DNA of 44,046 nucleotides from Verrucomicrobiales bacterium (GTDB taxonomy: Bacteria > Verrucomicrobiota > Verrucomicrobiia > Verrucomicrobiales > SLCJ01), in NCBI GenBank assembly GCA_024636835.1, contig JAGXGH010000097.1, positions 1 to 44,046 on the forward strand, in the 5' to 3' direction. Shown piece after piece: positions 25,352 through 33,743 of this stretch. The notes under the pieces were generated by a model. That model saw only the letters and a program-made list of their open reading frames with translations. It ran no database searches and was not told where the DNA came from. The translations under genes were made by a program, and so were the position numbers. Every line of letters begins with the position of its first letter. Position 1 is the stretch's first letter.

Positions 25352-28300
25352 TCATACCTCATCTGGAGACAGCCAGCGAAAAGATTTGATTTTAAATCTC
25401 CGTCCAAAATTCTGGTTAAGATCCGGTAAACTGGGATTGGACACCCACTGACGGAGAATCGGCTCGGATTGGGAATTGTCCCTCGGGTAATCCGGGTGGG
25501 CGATGGTGCTGGCTTCATCCGTATCCTCCATCCACTCCGCTGTGCGTTGCACCACGACCTCGCACCAGGCACGTGCCTGAACAGTTCCGTTGGCGCCCCG
25601 GCTGTCGCCATAGGCTCTGATGATAAATGTGTCGGACCGGGTTGCCATGATGGGGGCCAGTGGCGTCAGCACATCGGCTTGGTTGAGGTGGCGCGCCATT
25701 CCTTGGTTGGCATCGGGTGCCGACTGCTTGAGGCGATTCCCAATGGTATTTCCAATCTTTACCGAGCTATTCAGGTTGGCCTCGTCGATAGCGGCTTGGA
25801 TCGCCCCGGACTTACCCGTATCATCAGATTCCAGGCGACGATTAACAAAATCAGAAAGCCCCATGAAAGGGCCGCGCAACTTCACCTGCTCGACAATTGC
25901 CTCTGCAAGTAGTTCTAGCTCGGGGTCGGTTAAAGATCGAAACCCTGCATAATTATCATCATCCCAACCAGCTGGCGTTGACATCCGGCTCATCGGCGAC
26001 TTGGTGAGCTCGATTTTTTCTTCTTTTAAAATGTCGCCCGCAAGGTAGGTGATTTCCCGACCGCTCAAACTCGCCAACACCGCTTTCCACGCCTCAACAC
26101 TGGTCGAGTTCACGTTAAATGCTCCTAAAATTTTCAGGTGCCGACCGATCTTGCGGTAGTCTTTCAGCTCACTTAAGTCTCCGGAGAAGGACTCTAGGTC
26201 TACGCTTAACCTTGAATTGGTCAACACCCGCTCACTTTCTCCGGCGGCCAGAGCCGAGACTGCAGCGTCCTGAGAGGAAAAAGGCTGACCACTGGAGGAT
26301 CCCCAATTCATTCCCGAAAAATAAAACCTATCCCATAGGGCTTCATTCGCGGCCCACGAGGTGTCAATCTGATATCTTGGAGTCGTACTCGTTCTAATCT
26401 GTCGCAAACGATTGTATGTTTTCCTCTGATCGGTTTGCCCAACCTGCATGCGCGAATTGGCGATCGAGTGCATGGGATGAAAATTCAACATCGAAGTGTC
26501 CGCATGTTGTAGTCCAGCAAGCGAGGTCATGGGCGAGCGGGGCAGATCAAAAAGAACAATCTTAGAGCTACCTCCGTCAGCCGGCGTTTTGCCTTCCCCC
26601 CAGTAGGCATTGCTATTGGCATCTGCCAGTTGCAGATCAAAAAGATCCGTAGGCTTTAGTTCAAGGTCCCAATTCGGGCCAATGGAATCTCCCCCGTCAT
26701 AATCCCTCGGACCAAACCCCAGGGTACGATAATTGAAATCACTCATCACCGCTACGTCGTCGCTGAAGTCCTTCAATCCAATATCGAGTGCGTACATGTA
26801 AAAGGATCCATCCTGCGGACTCGGGATCTGATTGACATTGGCAGACCGCCTTTCAGACAAGGTTTGGGCGTCCAGCGACATGATCCTCATCTGCTGGATC
26901 AAGGTCATCTTCTCATAATCGTGGTTGCGGTTGAAATTGTTAACGGTATTAAAACTGCTGATACTGTTCATTTGAAACGACCCACCGCTTGCAGCCAAGG
27001 GGTGTAACAGGCGAGTGTAGATACAACTGATGTTTCCCGCACCACCGTTGTTATCGTTTATCCGTTTTGCCTCGACGGTAATCGTCGAGCCCGCCGCAAC
27101 CTTCATGGTTTTGCCGCTGGCCCCCAGATAGATGCCAGCGCCTTCGTTGTATTGCAATTCGGCGAGGCTGATGACTCGCAGGCCGCCTCCCAAATTATCG
27201 CGACCAGGATCAACGCTCATCACCTTGATCTCACCGGCTTCCAAGCGGTGGTTGCCCGAGGGATTCGGCGTCAGACGAAAGGATTGATAAGTCTTCAATG
27301 GCGCCCCTCCTCCAACACCTCCTTCCTGCACATTGAACACGACTGTTCTATTGGCTCCTGTTCCCTCTTCTTGGTATCTAACGGTAAAATCCACCAACCG
27401 CATCATCGCATGTAAATCAACTGCTACGGAATAGAACTCCAAAGCTTGATTGTAGGGATTGTGGAGAATGAAAAATGGATCGATAGTTAGGAAGTAATTG
27501 TCCTGATTTCTCGCCAATCCATAGACAAAGACCGCGCGGATGAGCTGCGGGGTGAGCTTCTGAACCGTTGGCTGCGTCCTCCCACCTTGTTTGGGATTAT
27601 ACGTTCCTGCGACACCATGCTCCGCTACTATAGGGATCGTGTAGGACAGCCCCCCAAACATATGGGGACCAGCAACAAATGATCCGATGGAGTTATTTAC
27701 TGATCCAGAACTACTGCTGTCGTAGCTGAGAGGAAGGACCCCATGGGCCATTAAGGTATCCGAATCTGAGGGATCAGACAGACCCCGAAAATTCAGGTTA
27801 TTCCGCTCTTTTTTATAAACCCTGTAATGGTTGCGGAGTAAATCCCATGTCGGGCCGCGATACCGCCGGGAGCTATCTACTGGAACCTCAAACAAATAGC
27901 CCAACTCATTGTCCGTCTCTTGCGCATAATAGAGAGGGTTTGTTGTAAGATCAGATGGAATAAAGTCCTTATACGAACGAGTGAGATTCTGCTCACCTGA
28001 GGAGTTGAACTCCTCAATTTCTCCGAATTCTTCAAGGCTCAACTCAAACGCCGTCGATAAATCATGCCGAATTCCGCCCCATCGATTATCGACCAACAGA
28101 CCAGTGTGCGCGGTAGTCACATCGTGAAAATGATCTTTCACAGTGATCCTGTCAATGCTGCTGAGTTCGAGTGTTCTGAAGTCGATGAATCTGTCAAGAT
28201 CCTGCTCCGCAACTGCATCGGGCAGGTAATCCGCATAGCCGGACATTCCCGTGATCTTGTGGATTCCGCTGCCCAAGGCCTGCCCCATGCGCCCTGCGGT

Positions 28301-28966
28301 CGCCCACGTGTTCGATATATGCCCGGGATCCTCCTTCACATCGAAGCGCGCTTTGACGCCTTCATCCCCGACCCAGTAGGCGAATTTTCCCGTCGAGTCG
28401 CCGGATTGTACCTCCTCAAGCGGCGCATATACGAAGTCCTCACTGGCATTAACCGAGCCATCGGTGACAAGCCCTACCCAAGCCGGATCGCTGGTGGGGA
28501 CGGCTAGCGCCAGATCGCTGGCTGCCTCCGCCCTGGTCAGACCTGTATCCATCTCATTCCCTGAGACCAAAACTCCCATGTAGGATTGGGTGTCCCGAGA
28601 GGAAACGGGATCCTGGACCTCCCAGACGGAGGTGTCCCAAATCGTCGTCCAGTTTCTCTTCTGATCGACCACGGAATCTCCAAGAATCTCAGCGGTCGAT
28701 GTGACCCGGCGATCCGGCCCGGCATACTTTTGCAGATCTCCCAGTGCCAGGTTCATGGCCATCTTAGCATTAGCTCTGGCCTGCTCCTGTGAGGCCACCA
28801 GAGAGGCGCCTCTAGTGGCGGTGGTGGACATGCTCAGAAGACCGACAAGGAGAACGATGATCAACGCTAATACCACCATCGTGGAAACCAGCGCAAATCC
28901 ATCGGTGCCATTCAAAGATCCTTTGAATCGCCTATTTGTATTTGGATTTGATGAAGTTTTGATCAT
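25352..28966 (-). CDS. Verru_Chthon cassette protein A-like (giant prepilin-like protein)
   Basis: A 1,204-residue protein. The N-terminus has a basic leader, then GFALVSTMVVLALIIVLLVGLLS (about 24-46). This resembles a type IV prepilin/GspK-PilX site, with G before F and no glutamate at +5. The signature LALGDLQKYAGPDRRVTS (73-90) is characteristic of TIGR02600-type Verru_Chthon cassette A proteins. A long extracytoplasmic part follows. Its C-terminal LTDPELELLAEAIVEQVKLRGPFMGLSDFVNRRL resembles the SAM-like helix region found in GspK. In typical loci three further prepilin-like genes (B, C, D) follow; none is visible here, only the exported 235-residue gene. The start ATG directly follows a C7 tract (minus strand). 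Confidence 0.85.
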   Translation of the reverse strand: MIKTSSNPNTNRRFKGSLNGTDGFALVSTMVVLALIIVLLVGLLSMSTTATRGASLVASQEQARANAKMAMNLALGDLQKYAGPDRRVTSTAEILGDSVVDQKRNWTTIWDTSVWEVQDPVSSRDTQSYMGVLVSGNEMDTGLTRAEAASDLALAVPTSDPAWVGLVTDGSVNASEDFVYAPLEEVQSGDSTGKFAYWVGDEGVKARFDVKEDPGHISNTWATAGRMGQALGSGIHKITGMSGYADYLPDAVAEQDLDRFIDFRTLELSSIDRITVKDHFHDVTTAHTGLLVDNRWGGIRHDLSTAFELSLEEFGEIEEFNSSGEQNLTRSYKDFIPSDLTTNPLYYAQETDNELGYLFEVPVDSSRRYRGPTWDLLRNHYRVYKKERNNLNFRGLSDPSDSDTLMAHGVLPLSYDSSSSGSVNNSIGSFVAGPHMFGGLSYTIPIVAEHGVAGTYNPKQGGRTQPTVQKLTPQLIRAVFVYGLARNQDNYFLTIDPFFILHNPYNQALEFYSVAVDLHAMMRLVDFTVRYQEEGTGANRTVVFNVQEGGVGGGAPLKTYQSFRLTPNPSGNHRLEAGEIKVMSVDPGRDNLGGGLRVISLAELQYNEGAGIYLGASGKTMKVAAGSTITVEAKRINDNNGGAGNISCIYTRLLHPLAASGGSFQMNSISSFNTVNNFNRNHDYEKMTLIQQMRIMSLDAQTLSERRSANVNQIPSPQDGSFYMYALDIGLKDFSDDVAVMSDFNYRTLGFGPRDYDGGDSIGPNWDLELKPTDLFDLQLADANSNAYWGEGKTPADGGSSKIVLFDLPRSPMTSLAGLQHADTSMLNFHPMHSIANSRMQVGQTDQRKTYNRLRQIRTSTTPRYQIDTSWAANEALWDRFYFSGMNWGSSSGQPFSSQDAAVSALAAGESERVLTNSRLSVDLESFSGDLSELKDYRKIGRHLKILGAFNVNSTSVEAWKAVLASLSGREITYLAGDILKEEKIELTKSPMSRMSTPAGWDDDNYAGFRSLTDPELELLAEAIVEQVKLRGPFMGLSDFVNRRLESDDTGKSGAIQAAIDEANLNSSVKIGNTIGNRLKQSAPDANQGMARHLNQADVLTPLAPIMATRSDTFIIRAYGDSRGANGTVQARAWCEVVVQRTAEWMEDTDEASTIAHPDYPRDNSQSEPILRQWVSNPSLPDLNQNFGRRFKIKSFRWLSPDEV

Positions 28967-28973
28967 GGGGGGG
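28967..28973. repeat. 7-bp G homopolymer abutting the Verru_Chthon A start codon
   Basis: Seven G on the plus strand (C7 in the mRNA sense) sit immediately before the ATG, where a ribosome-binding site should be. No Shine-Dalgarno-like motif is seen. Confidence 0.7.
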
Positions 28974-28994
28974 CAATCTGATGAGAGGGCATTG

Positions 28995-29015
28995 AATATA
29001 CAATGTGTTTACACA
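28995..29015 (-). promoter_or_regulatory. Candidate promoter/operator of the Verru_Chthon A-like gene
   Basis: On the minus strand a TATATT hexamer lies 29-34 bp before the ATG, with TGTGTAAACACA (perfect dyad) just upstream where a regulator could bind. The -35 is weak (TTGCTA at 20 bp spacing), so this is tentative. Confidence 0.3.
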
Positions 29016-29338
29016 GTTTTTAGCAACCTGGCAAGGATTTTGGAATGGGGATTTGACGCATTGGAATGTAAATTACGGACATTATCTGCTTGGTTCAGCG
29101 ATGCAAAGACGTCATGCGCCCTGTTGCACTGTGTTTGTTTGGTTGGCTTATAATGCTGAATACGTCCGATGCGGAGGATGGGTGACTGCCCGCAACGATG
29201 AGCGTGGAGGGGTGAGTCCGGGGGGCCGCTTGCTTCGCATCCCGCGAAGTACGGGATCAGTGGAGGAGGGCATGCGGTGGTTAAAGCACCTAGCATCCCA
29301 GGAATTTGGAGGATGTTGCGAAAGGGGGGCCGGTTCTT

Positions 29339-30553
29339 CTACCCGACCTTTGTCTGTATCGCCTCGTCGTAGCAGTCCTCCAGTGCAGCCAAGCGACTCT
29401 CAAGCCCAAAATTCTCCCGCACCGACTTCGCCGCGGCGGCTGACATGTTTTCCAACAATCCTTCCTCGCTCATCATGCGCAATCCGGCGGCTGCGAGATC
29501 GTTTGGTGATTTTTCGGTAACGAGCAGACCATCCGATCCATGGGTCACCGCCTCGGGGATGCCTCCGTGCAAGGTGGCCACGACTGGTAGTCCGGCCGCC
29601 ATCGCTTCGAGCATCGCGTTTGGCACACCTTCCTGATCGTCCGTTTCTGTGAGTTCGCTAGGATGCCAGAAAAAGTGCGCTTTGCGGAACTCTTCCTTCA
29701 ATTCGTCCTGTGTCATCCACCCGCGCAACTCGACATTGTCTCCCAGCCCAATCGCATTCACCGCCTCTTCAAATTCCAAACGCGAGGGCCCGTCGCCACA
29801 AAGCACGAATCGTAACTTCGGCCAGACCTTAACCATTTCTTCCAGTGCCTTGAGAGTGGTAAACAATCCTTTCTTTGCGATCAGGCGTGACGCTTGAACG
29901 ATGCGCCAGTTGCCGTCCTTCGGAGCCTTGCGGATGAGGGTCTGGCTATCATCGAAAGGAATCGGTGTGCGGTTCAATCGAAGTTTTTCCTTTGGACAGC
30001 CTAATTCTTCGAGCTTCACCAGCAGAGATTCACTACGAGCCAAAACCAATTTCGCCTCACGAAACACTCGCTGCATTTTCTCAGCATATCCCTCGCGATC
30101 AAAAAACTTCACCACATCCACACCGTGGAACGACACGATCCAAGGTCCTCCCCAGGCGCCAAGCATGTGTCGGTATTTCACCGCCTTGTGGCCGTAGTAA
30201 ACGTGCACCAGCGCCGGGTCGTGCTGGTTGAGTAAATCCGGCAGGTTGTAAGGGTAATACGGCTTCACCTCGCGGTTTACTGGACGCGGTGGCGGCCACT
30301 GTTTGATCACATATTTATACCAAAACCGCAGGATGAAATTCCCTTTCAAGCGTGGCCGCACCTGTTTCTCCATCACTACCACGTCATCGAAGGGGAATAG
30401 CTCGGCATTCTGATGCTGCTCCGCAAACACGACCGTTTCATAGCGCTGTAAATTCGCAATCTGCCGGTAAACGCTTTGCATCTCCGGCTTCAAAAATGTC
30501 CCACAGGCAGAAATCACCAGCGGTTTTTGTTGTGTCGTGTTCTTTTTCACCAT
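29339..30553 (-). CDS. GT4-family glycosyltransferase (copy 1)
   Basis: A 404-residue retaining GT-B glycosyltransferase. The N-domain begins PLVISACGTFLKPEMQSVYRQI and has a FHGVDVVKFF turn. The C-domain has VQASRLIAKKGLFTTLKALE, LRFVLCGDGPSRLEFE and the EX7E donor-binding motif in EGVPNAMLEAMAAGLPVVAT. The nucleotide-sugar and acceptor cannot be read. It is clearly paralogous to the gene at 31078-32232 (shared FLKPEM, FPFDDV, RFWYKY/RFWLKY and HPSELT/HPSQIT blocks). It begins immediately after the stop of the lipoprotein gene (0 bp), so it is translationally coupled. Confidence 0.92.
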   Translation of the reverse strand: MVKKNTTQQKPLVISACGTFLKPEMQSVYRQIANLQRYETVVFAEQHQNAELFPFDDVVVMEKQVRPRLKGNFILRFWYKYVIKQWPPPRPVNREVKPYYPYNLPDLLNQHDPALVHVYYGHKAVKYRHMLGAWGGPWIVSFHGVDVVKFFDREGYAEKMQRVFREAKLVLARSESLLVKLEELGCPKEKLRLNRTPIPFDDSQTLIRKAPKDGNWRIVQASRLIAKKGLFTTLKALEEMVKVWPKLRFVLCGDGPSRLEFEEAVNAIGLGDNVELRGWMTQDELKEEFRKAHFFWHPSELTETDDQEGVPNAMLEAMAAGLPVVATLHGGIPEAVTHGSDGLLVTEKSPNDLAAAGLRMMSEEGLLENMSAAAAKSVRENFGLESRLAALEDCYDEAIQTKVG

Positions 30554-31045
30554 TTATCTATCGAGGGTTACCCTCTCGCTTACAGGCTCCACAAGCTTCT
30601 TATTAAGACCGCTGATCATATACTCACCCGACTCCTTCTGAGTGAACCGCACTAACTCGACCACGGTGAAGCCTTCCCCTTGGATCTCTCCAGAAAGAAG
30701 ATCCGCTCGGACAGTCGGCAACGACCCCCATATACCCCGATAAATGATAAATTCCGTAAAGCGTAACTCAGTTCCCTTTTGCACGACCTTCACTTTATGA
30801 ACAGGAAACTCTCGCCCTTCTATATACGTGGGACGATAAGGGCGAACGATTGTCCGATGGTTCAATTCAGATTCATTTAGATACATGTCGCTCTTCAGGC
30901 GATAAACTTGACCCCTGTCTATCTCTCCCCACGCAGCCCTATCATCTGACAAGTCTATGTCAGGGAGAGTCATTTCCATGAGAGCAACGCAACTAGACAA
31001 CATTGGCAGCACTATAAGGCCAAGGAATATAGATAGGTAATTCAT
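30554..31045 (-). CDS. Predicted lipoprotein between two glycosyltransferases
   Basis: A 163-residue protein from ATG 31045 (MNYLSIFLGLIVLPMLSSC). A preceding TTG is less likely. The lipobox LSSC with C19 predicts lipidation and cell-envelope location. The mature part is soluble, with TIVRPYRPTYIEGREFPVHKVKVVQKGTEL and EFIIYRGIWGSLPTVRADLLSGEIQGEGFTVVELVR. I recognise no family. It is 32 bp after the upstream glycosyltransferase stop and flush with the downstream one, so very likely one operon. Confidence 0.82.
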   Translation of the reverse strand: MNYLSIFLGLIVLPMLSSCVALMEMTLPDIDLSDDRAAWGEIDRGQVYRLKSDMYLNESELNHRTIVRPYRPTYIEGREFPVHKVKVVQKGTELRFTEFIIYRGIWGSLPTVRADLLSGEIQGEGFTVVELVRFTQKESGEYMISGLNKKLVEPVSERVTLDR

Positions 31046-31077
31046 GGTTTTCTCACTATTCTCCAATCTCCAATTTA

Positions 31078-32232
31078 CTATTCACATCCACCCATCGCCT
31101 CGCGATAAAACCCCTCCAACGCATCAATCTGGCGACCGTGTTCAAAGCGCTCACGCACCGACTTCGCCGCATTTTCGCCCATTTGTTTCCATAAAGCGTC
31201 GTCAGCAGTCAGCTTCCGCATTCTATCGAGCAATGACACATCGTCGCGTTCCTCAACGAGGAATCCAGTTTTCCCATCATCGACCGCTTCGGGAATTCCT
31301 CCGTGATAGGTCGCCAGAACCGGCAAGCCGGTCGCCATCCCTTCGAGCATCGCATTGGGCACGCCTTCCTGGTTTTTGTCGGCCGTGATCTGACTCGGGT
31401 GAACGAACACATGACACTGCGCGAAAAGTTCGTTTAATCCCTGTGGGGAAAGGAACCCGGCGAAATCCACCTTGTCGTCGATTTTTAGCTCACTAACAAC
31501 GCGCTTCACCTCGTCTTCCATCGGCCCCTCACCGGCAATCGTGAACCGTGCGTTTGGATGGTCCTTGGCAAATTCCGCGAACGCCTTCAGCGCCACTGGT
31601 AGTCCTTTTTTCTCGACCAACCGGCACGCTTGAATAAATCGCCACGCGCCATCGACGGGAAATTCACGCGTCGCGACGGGGAAAATATCCATTGGGATTC
31701 CCGTGCGGTTGATGCGGATTTTCTCCTCGGGACAACCTAATTCCATCAGTCGTTCCTTCAGCGAGTGCGAGCGAGCCATCACCAATGGAACCGTCTGTAG
31801 AAGTTCCTTCAAACGGTCGATATACCCCGGTTGATCGTGTCGCGGTTGTACATCCATTCCGTGAAACGACACCACCACCGGCAACGTCGCCCGTTGGATG
31901 ATCGGCAATAAATGGACCCCGGTGTGGCCGAAATACACGTGCATCACATCGGCATGACGGCGTTTCAGTATTTTCTCCATCACCCCGTACTCACCGCGAT
32001 AGACGATGGGTGGTTCCTTCTTGATATATTTCAACCAAAACCGCCGGACAAAATTGCTCCGCACCTTCGGCTTGATCTCCACGTCATCGAAGGGAAAGCG
32101 TTCATCACTCCTCCGCTCCTTACAGATGACGAAAGTCTCAAACGACTTCAGCCCGTTCACCTGGCGGTAGATGTGCAACATCTCCGGCTTCAGGAACGTC
32201 GTGCAATAGCTGGCAACAACAGGCTTGGTCAT
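31078..32232 (-). CDS. GT4-family glycosyltransferase (copy 2)
   Basis: A 384-residue protein from ATG 32232 (MTKPVVASYCTTFLKPEM). The upstream 11-residue extension reads like noise and is skipped because the paralogue aligns at this point. GT-B features are VVSFHGMDVQPRHDQPGY, VMARSHSLKERLMELGCPEEKIRINRTGIP, IQACRLVEKKGLPVALKAF, ARFTIAGEGPMEDEV and the EX7E motif in EGVPNAMLEGMATGLPVLAT. It is the promoter-proximal gene of the glycosyltransferase-lipoprotein-glycosyltransferase unit, so the pair may add successive sugars to one envelope glycan. Confidence 0.92.
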   Translation of the reverse strand: MTKPVVASYCTTFLKPEMLHIYRQVNGLKSFETFVICKERRSDERFPFDDVEIKPKVRSNFVRRFWLKYIKKEPPIVYRGEYGVMEKILKRRHADVMHVYFGHTGVHLLPIIQRATLPVVVSFHGMDVQPRHDQPGYIDRLKELLQTVPLVMARSHSLKERLMELGCPEEKIRINRTGIPMDIFPVATREFPVDGAWRFIQACRLVEKKGLPVALKAFAEFAKDHPNARFTIAGEGPMEDEVKRVVSELKIDDKVDFAGFLSPQGLNELFAQCHVFVHPSQITADKNQEGVPNAMLEGMATGLPVLATYHGGIPEAVDDGKTGFLVEERDDVSLLDRMRKLTADDALWKQMGENAAKSVRERFEHGRQIDALEGFYREAMGGCE

Positions 32233-32300
32233 CCCTCTATCTAGCGGGCTATCGGCAATCAGCAAGCACCATTCCTGCGGCTAGCGGTTTCTCTATCACT

Positions 32301-32792
32301 CTACTTCTTCTTAGGCAGATGGCGGGATGCGAGGCTATCAAACTTTCTCAAATACCATTTCATCGGTTTGAGCACATAGCGCAGATCATCGAGTTCTTTG
32401 CCTTTGCTGTTCACTACGATGAGGGCTGGAAAAATCGTGACCTTATATTTTTCCATCAATTCCTTCACCTCCTCGGCTGCTTGATCGCTATCGACGGGCA
32501 CACTGAGTTCGACGAGGATGTAGTGCTCATCCAAGGCGGCGATAAATTCCCTCTGCCTCAATACCTTCTTCTTAAAATCCATCGACGGATTATCCCAGCC
32601 ATTTCCAAGAAAGGCATAAACTACCAATTTTTTCGATGATTCCGCCTCTTCCAAAACCTTTTCGCTGTCAGTTGTCCACCCACCAGCAATGCTTAGTGAA
32701 GGAGTCAGCGCGCCCAACACCGTTGCCAAAATCGCGGTATGAATTATACGCAACCTTGCCAAGCGGGAAAATCGTTTCAATGCTCTGTTCAT
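32301..32792 (-). CDS. Exported thioredoxin-fold protein lacking cysteines
   Basis: A 163-residue protein with a long positively charged N-region and a signal peptide ending about SIAGG. The fold resembles YyaL/thioredoxin_7 proteins (KVLEEAESSKKLVVYAFLG…FIAALDEHYILVELSVPVDS…LMEKYKVTIFPALIVVNSKGKEL). The cis-proline FPAL segment is kept. At the place where CxxC would be it reads NGWDNPSMDF, and there is no cysteine in the whole protein. It therefore cannot do disulfide chemistry and may bind a partner instead. It is divergent from rdgB with a 59-bp gap, on the same strand as the glycosyltransferase unit but 68 bp before its ATG. Confidence 0.8.
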   Translation of the reverse strand: MNRALKRFSRLARLRIIHTAILATVLGALTPSLSIAGGWTTDSEKVLEEAESSKKLVVYAFLGNGWDNPSMDFKKKVLRQREFIAALDEHYILVELSVPVDSDQAAEEVKELMEKYKVTIFPALIVVNSKGKELDDLRYVLKPMKWYLRKFDSLASRHLPKKK

Positions 32793-32851
32793 ATCATCTA
32801 TTCTAAGGGAACTTCCACCACAAACGCGAGCCGAATTCTCAATCTCTTATC

Positions 32852-33478
32852 ATGTCCAATCTACCAACCCTCGTCATCGCCACTGGCAACGCCCACAAAA
32901 CCGCGGAATTTCGCGAAATGCTCGCGGACTACGCCATGGTCATCGACCTCACCGACCCCGCGTTTGCCGACCTGCCGGAAGTCATCGAGGACGGCGATAC
33001 TTTCGAAGCCAATTCCTTGATCAAATCAACGACCATCTCACAACATACCGGCGGCATCGTGTTAGCCGATGACTCTGGCCTCGAAGTCGACTCGCTCGAC
33101 GGCGCTCCGGGCGTGATTTCCGCACGCTACTCGGGAGAGGGAGCCACCGACGCCACCAATCGCGAGAAACTCCTGCGTGTGCTAGCCGAGAAAAATTTCT
33201 CCGACCCCGCGGACCGTCGCGGAAGGTTCCGTTGTGTGCTCACTCTCACCCAAAACGGCGAGCGCATAGGATCGTGGAGTGGCGCGTTGGAAGGAACCAT
33301 CCTCGATCGCGAACTAGGTGATGGTGGATTCGGCTACGATCCAATTTTCAAACCAAAGGGATGTGATCAATCTCTCGCCGAAGTTTCTGCCGCAGAAAAA
33401 AACGCGATGAGCCACCGCGGCCGCGCTGTTCAAGCACTGCTTACCGATCTCGCCAGCGGACAAGTCTCGTTCGATTAA
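32852..33478 (+). CDS. rdgB: Non-canonical purine NTP pyrophosphatase (RdgB/HAM1)
   Basis: A 208-residue enzyme that hydrolyses ITP, dITP and XTP to monophosphates, keeping them out of nucleic acids. Motifs are LVIATGNAHKTAEFREML at the N-terminus, VLADDSGLEVDSLDGAPGVISARYSG, and GGFGYDPIFKPKG with the C-terminal MSHRGRAVQAL. These are the standard nucleotide and metal-binding blocks. The length is slightly above the usual 195-200. It precedes selB by 265 bp of repeat-containing sequence. Confidence 0.95.
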   Translation: MSNLPTLVIATGNAHKTAEFREMLADYAMVIDLTDPAFADLPEVIEDGDTFEANSLIKSTTISQHTGGIVLADDSGLEVDSLDGAPGVISARYSGEGATDATNREKLLRVLAEKNFSDPADRRGRFRCVLTLTQNGERIGSWSGALEGTILDRELGDGGFGYDPIFKPKGCDQSLAEVSAAEKNAMSHRGRAVQALLTDLASGQVSFD

Positions 33479-33570
33479 TTCAACGGACCGGGCTCCTCCC
33501 TTGCCCGTATGCGACGCCTCCATTCCCAATCCCAATGACCACCACCACCCAATTCCCCAAACCACCCAAT

Positions 33571-33596
33571 GTGGGCGAGGGCGCCCACACTCCATC
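33571..33596. repeat. Hairpin plus CACTCCATC tag, copy 1
   Basis: GTGGGC-GAGGGC-GCCCAC hairpin runs directly into CACTCCATC. The same tag follows hairpins at 36126-36157 and 36501-36526. Confidence 0.7.
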
Positions 33597-33613
33597 CCTT
33601 CCTCACCAATGAT

Positions 33614-33654
33614 CGCCGGAGGGGGATGCGCCTCGCGCCCCTGTGCGATGTCGC
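33614..33654. repeat. 41-bp dispersed repeat, copy 1
   Basis: A 41-bp segment beginning CGCCGGAGGGGG and ending GTGCGATGTCGC is found again at 36410-36450 in the same orientation, with a single difference (A versus C at position 13). Confidence 0.9.
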
Positions 33655-33743
33655 TGCTCTAAAAACTCACCGAACCGCCCACATCTTAGCAGCCGGACCA
33701 GGCACATCGCTGCCTGTATGCGACGCCGCTATTCCCAAGCCCA

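Larger units (their letters stand above)
28967..29338. other. Gap upstream of the Verru_Chthon A-like gene
   Basis: This 372-bp stretch is without a convincing gene. It contains the C7 tract, a perfect 12-bp dyad TGTGTTTACACA (29004-29015) next to a TATATT hexamer (minus strand, 29000-28995) that could be a -10, and a hairpin CTTCGC-ATCCC-GCGAAG (29233-29249). Composition shifts to G-rich in 29160-29335. Confidence 0.55.
33479..33743. other. Repeat-containing gap before selB
   Basis: This 265-bp gap holds a GTGGGC/GCCCAC hairpin followed by CACTCCATC (33571-33596), one copy of a 41-bp dispersed repeat (33614-33654), and two loosely similar stretches CCCGTATGCGACGCC…ATTCCCAA (from 33504) and CTGTATGCGACGCC…ATTCCCAA (from 33713). 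No gene is seen and no tRNA-Sec-like cloverleaf. Confidence 0.7.

Noticed and set aside
29005..29520. Plus-strand frame of 171 codons
   Set aside because: It spans the non-coding gap and the antisense of the glycosyltransferase 3' end, with no family-like pattern.
33479..33743. tRNA-Sec gene near selB
   Set aside because: No long acceptor arm, TTCAA anticodon region or GGTTCGA arm is present in the gap.
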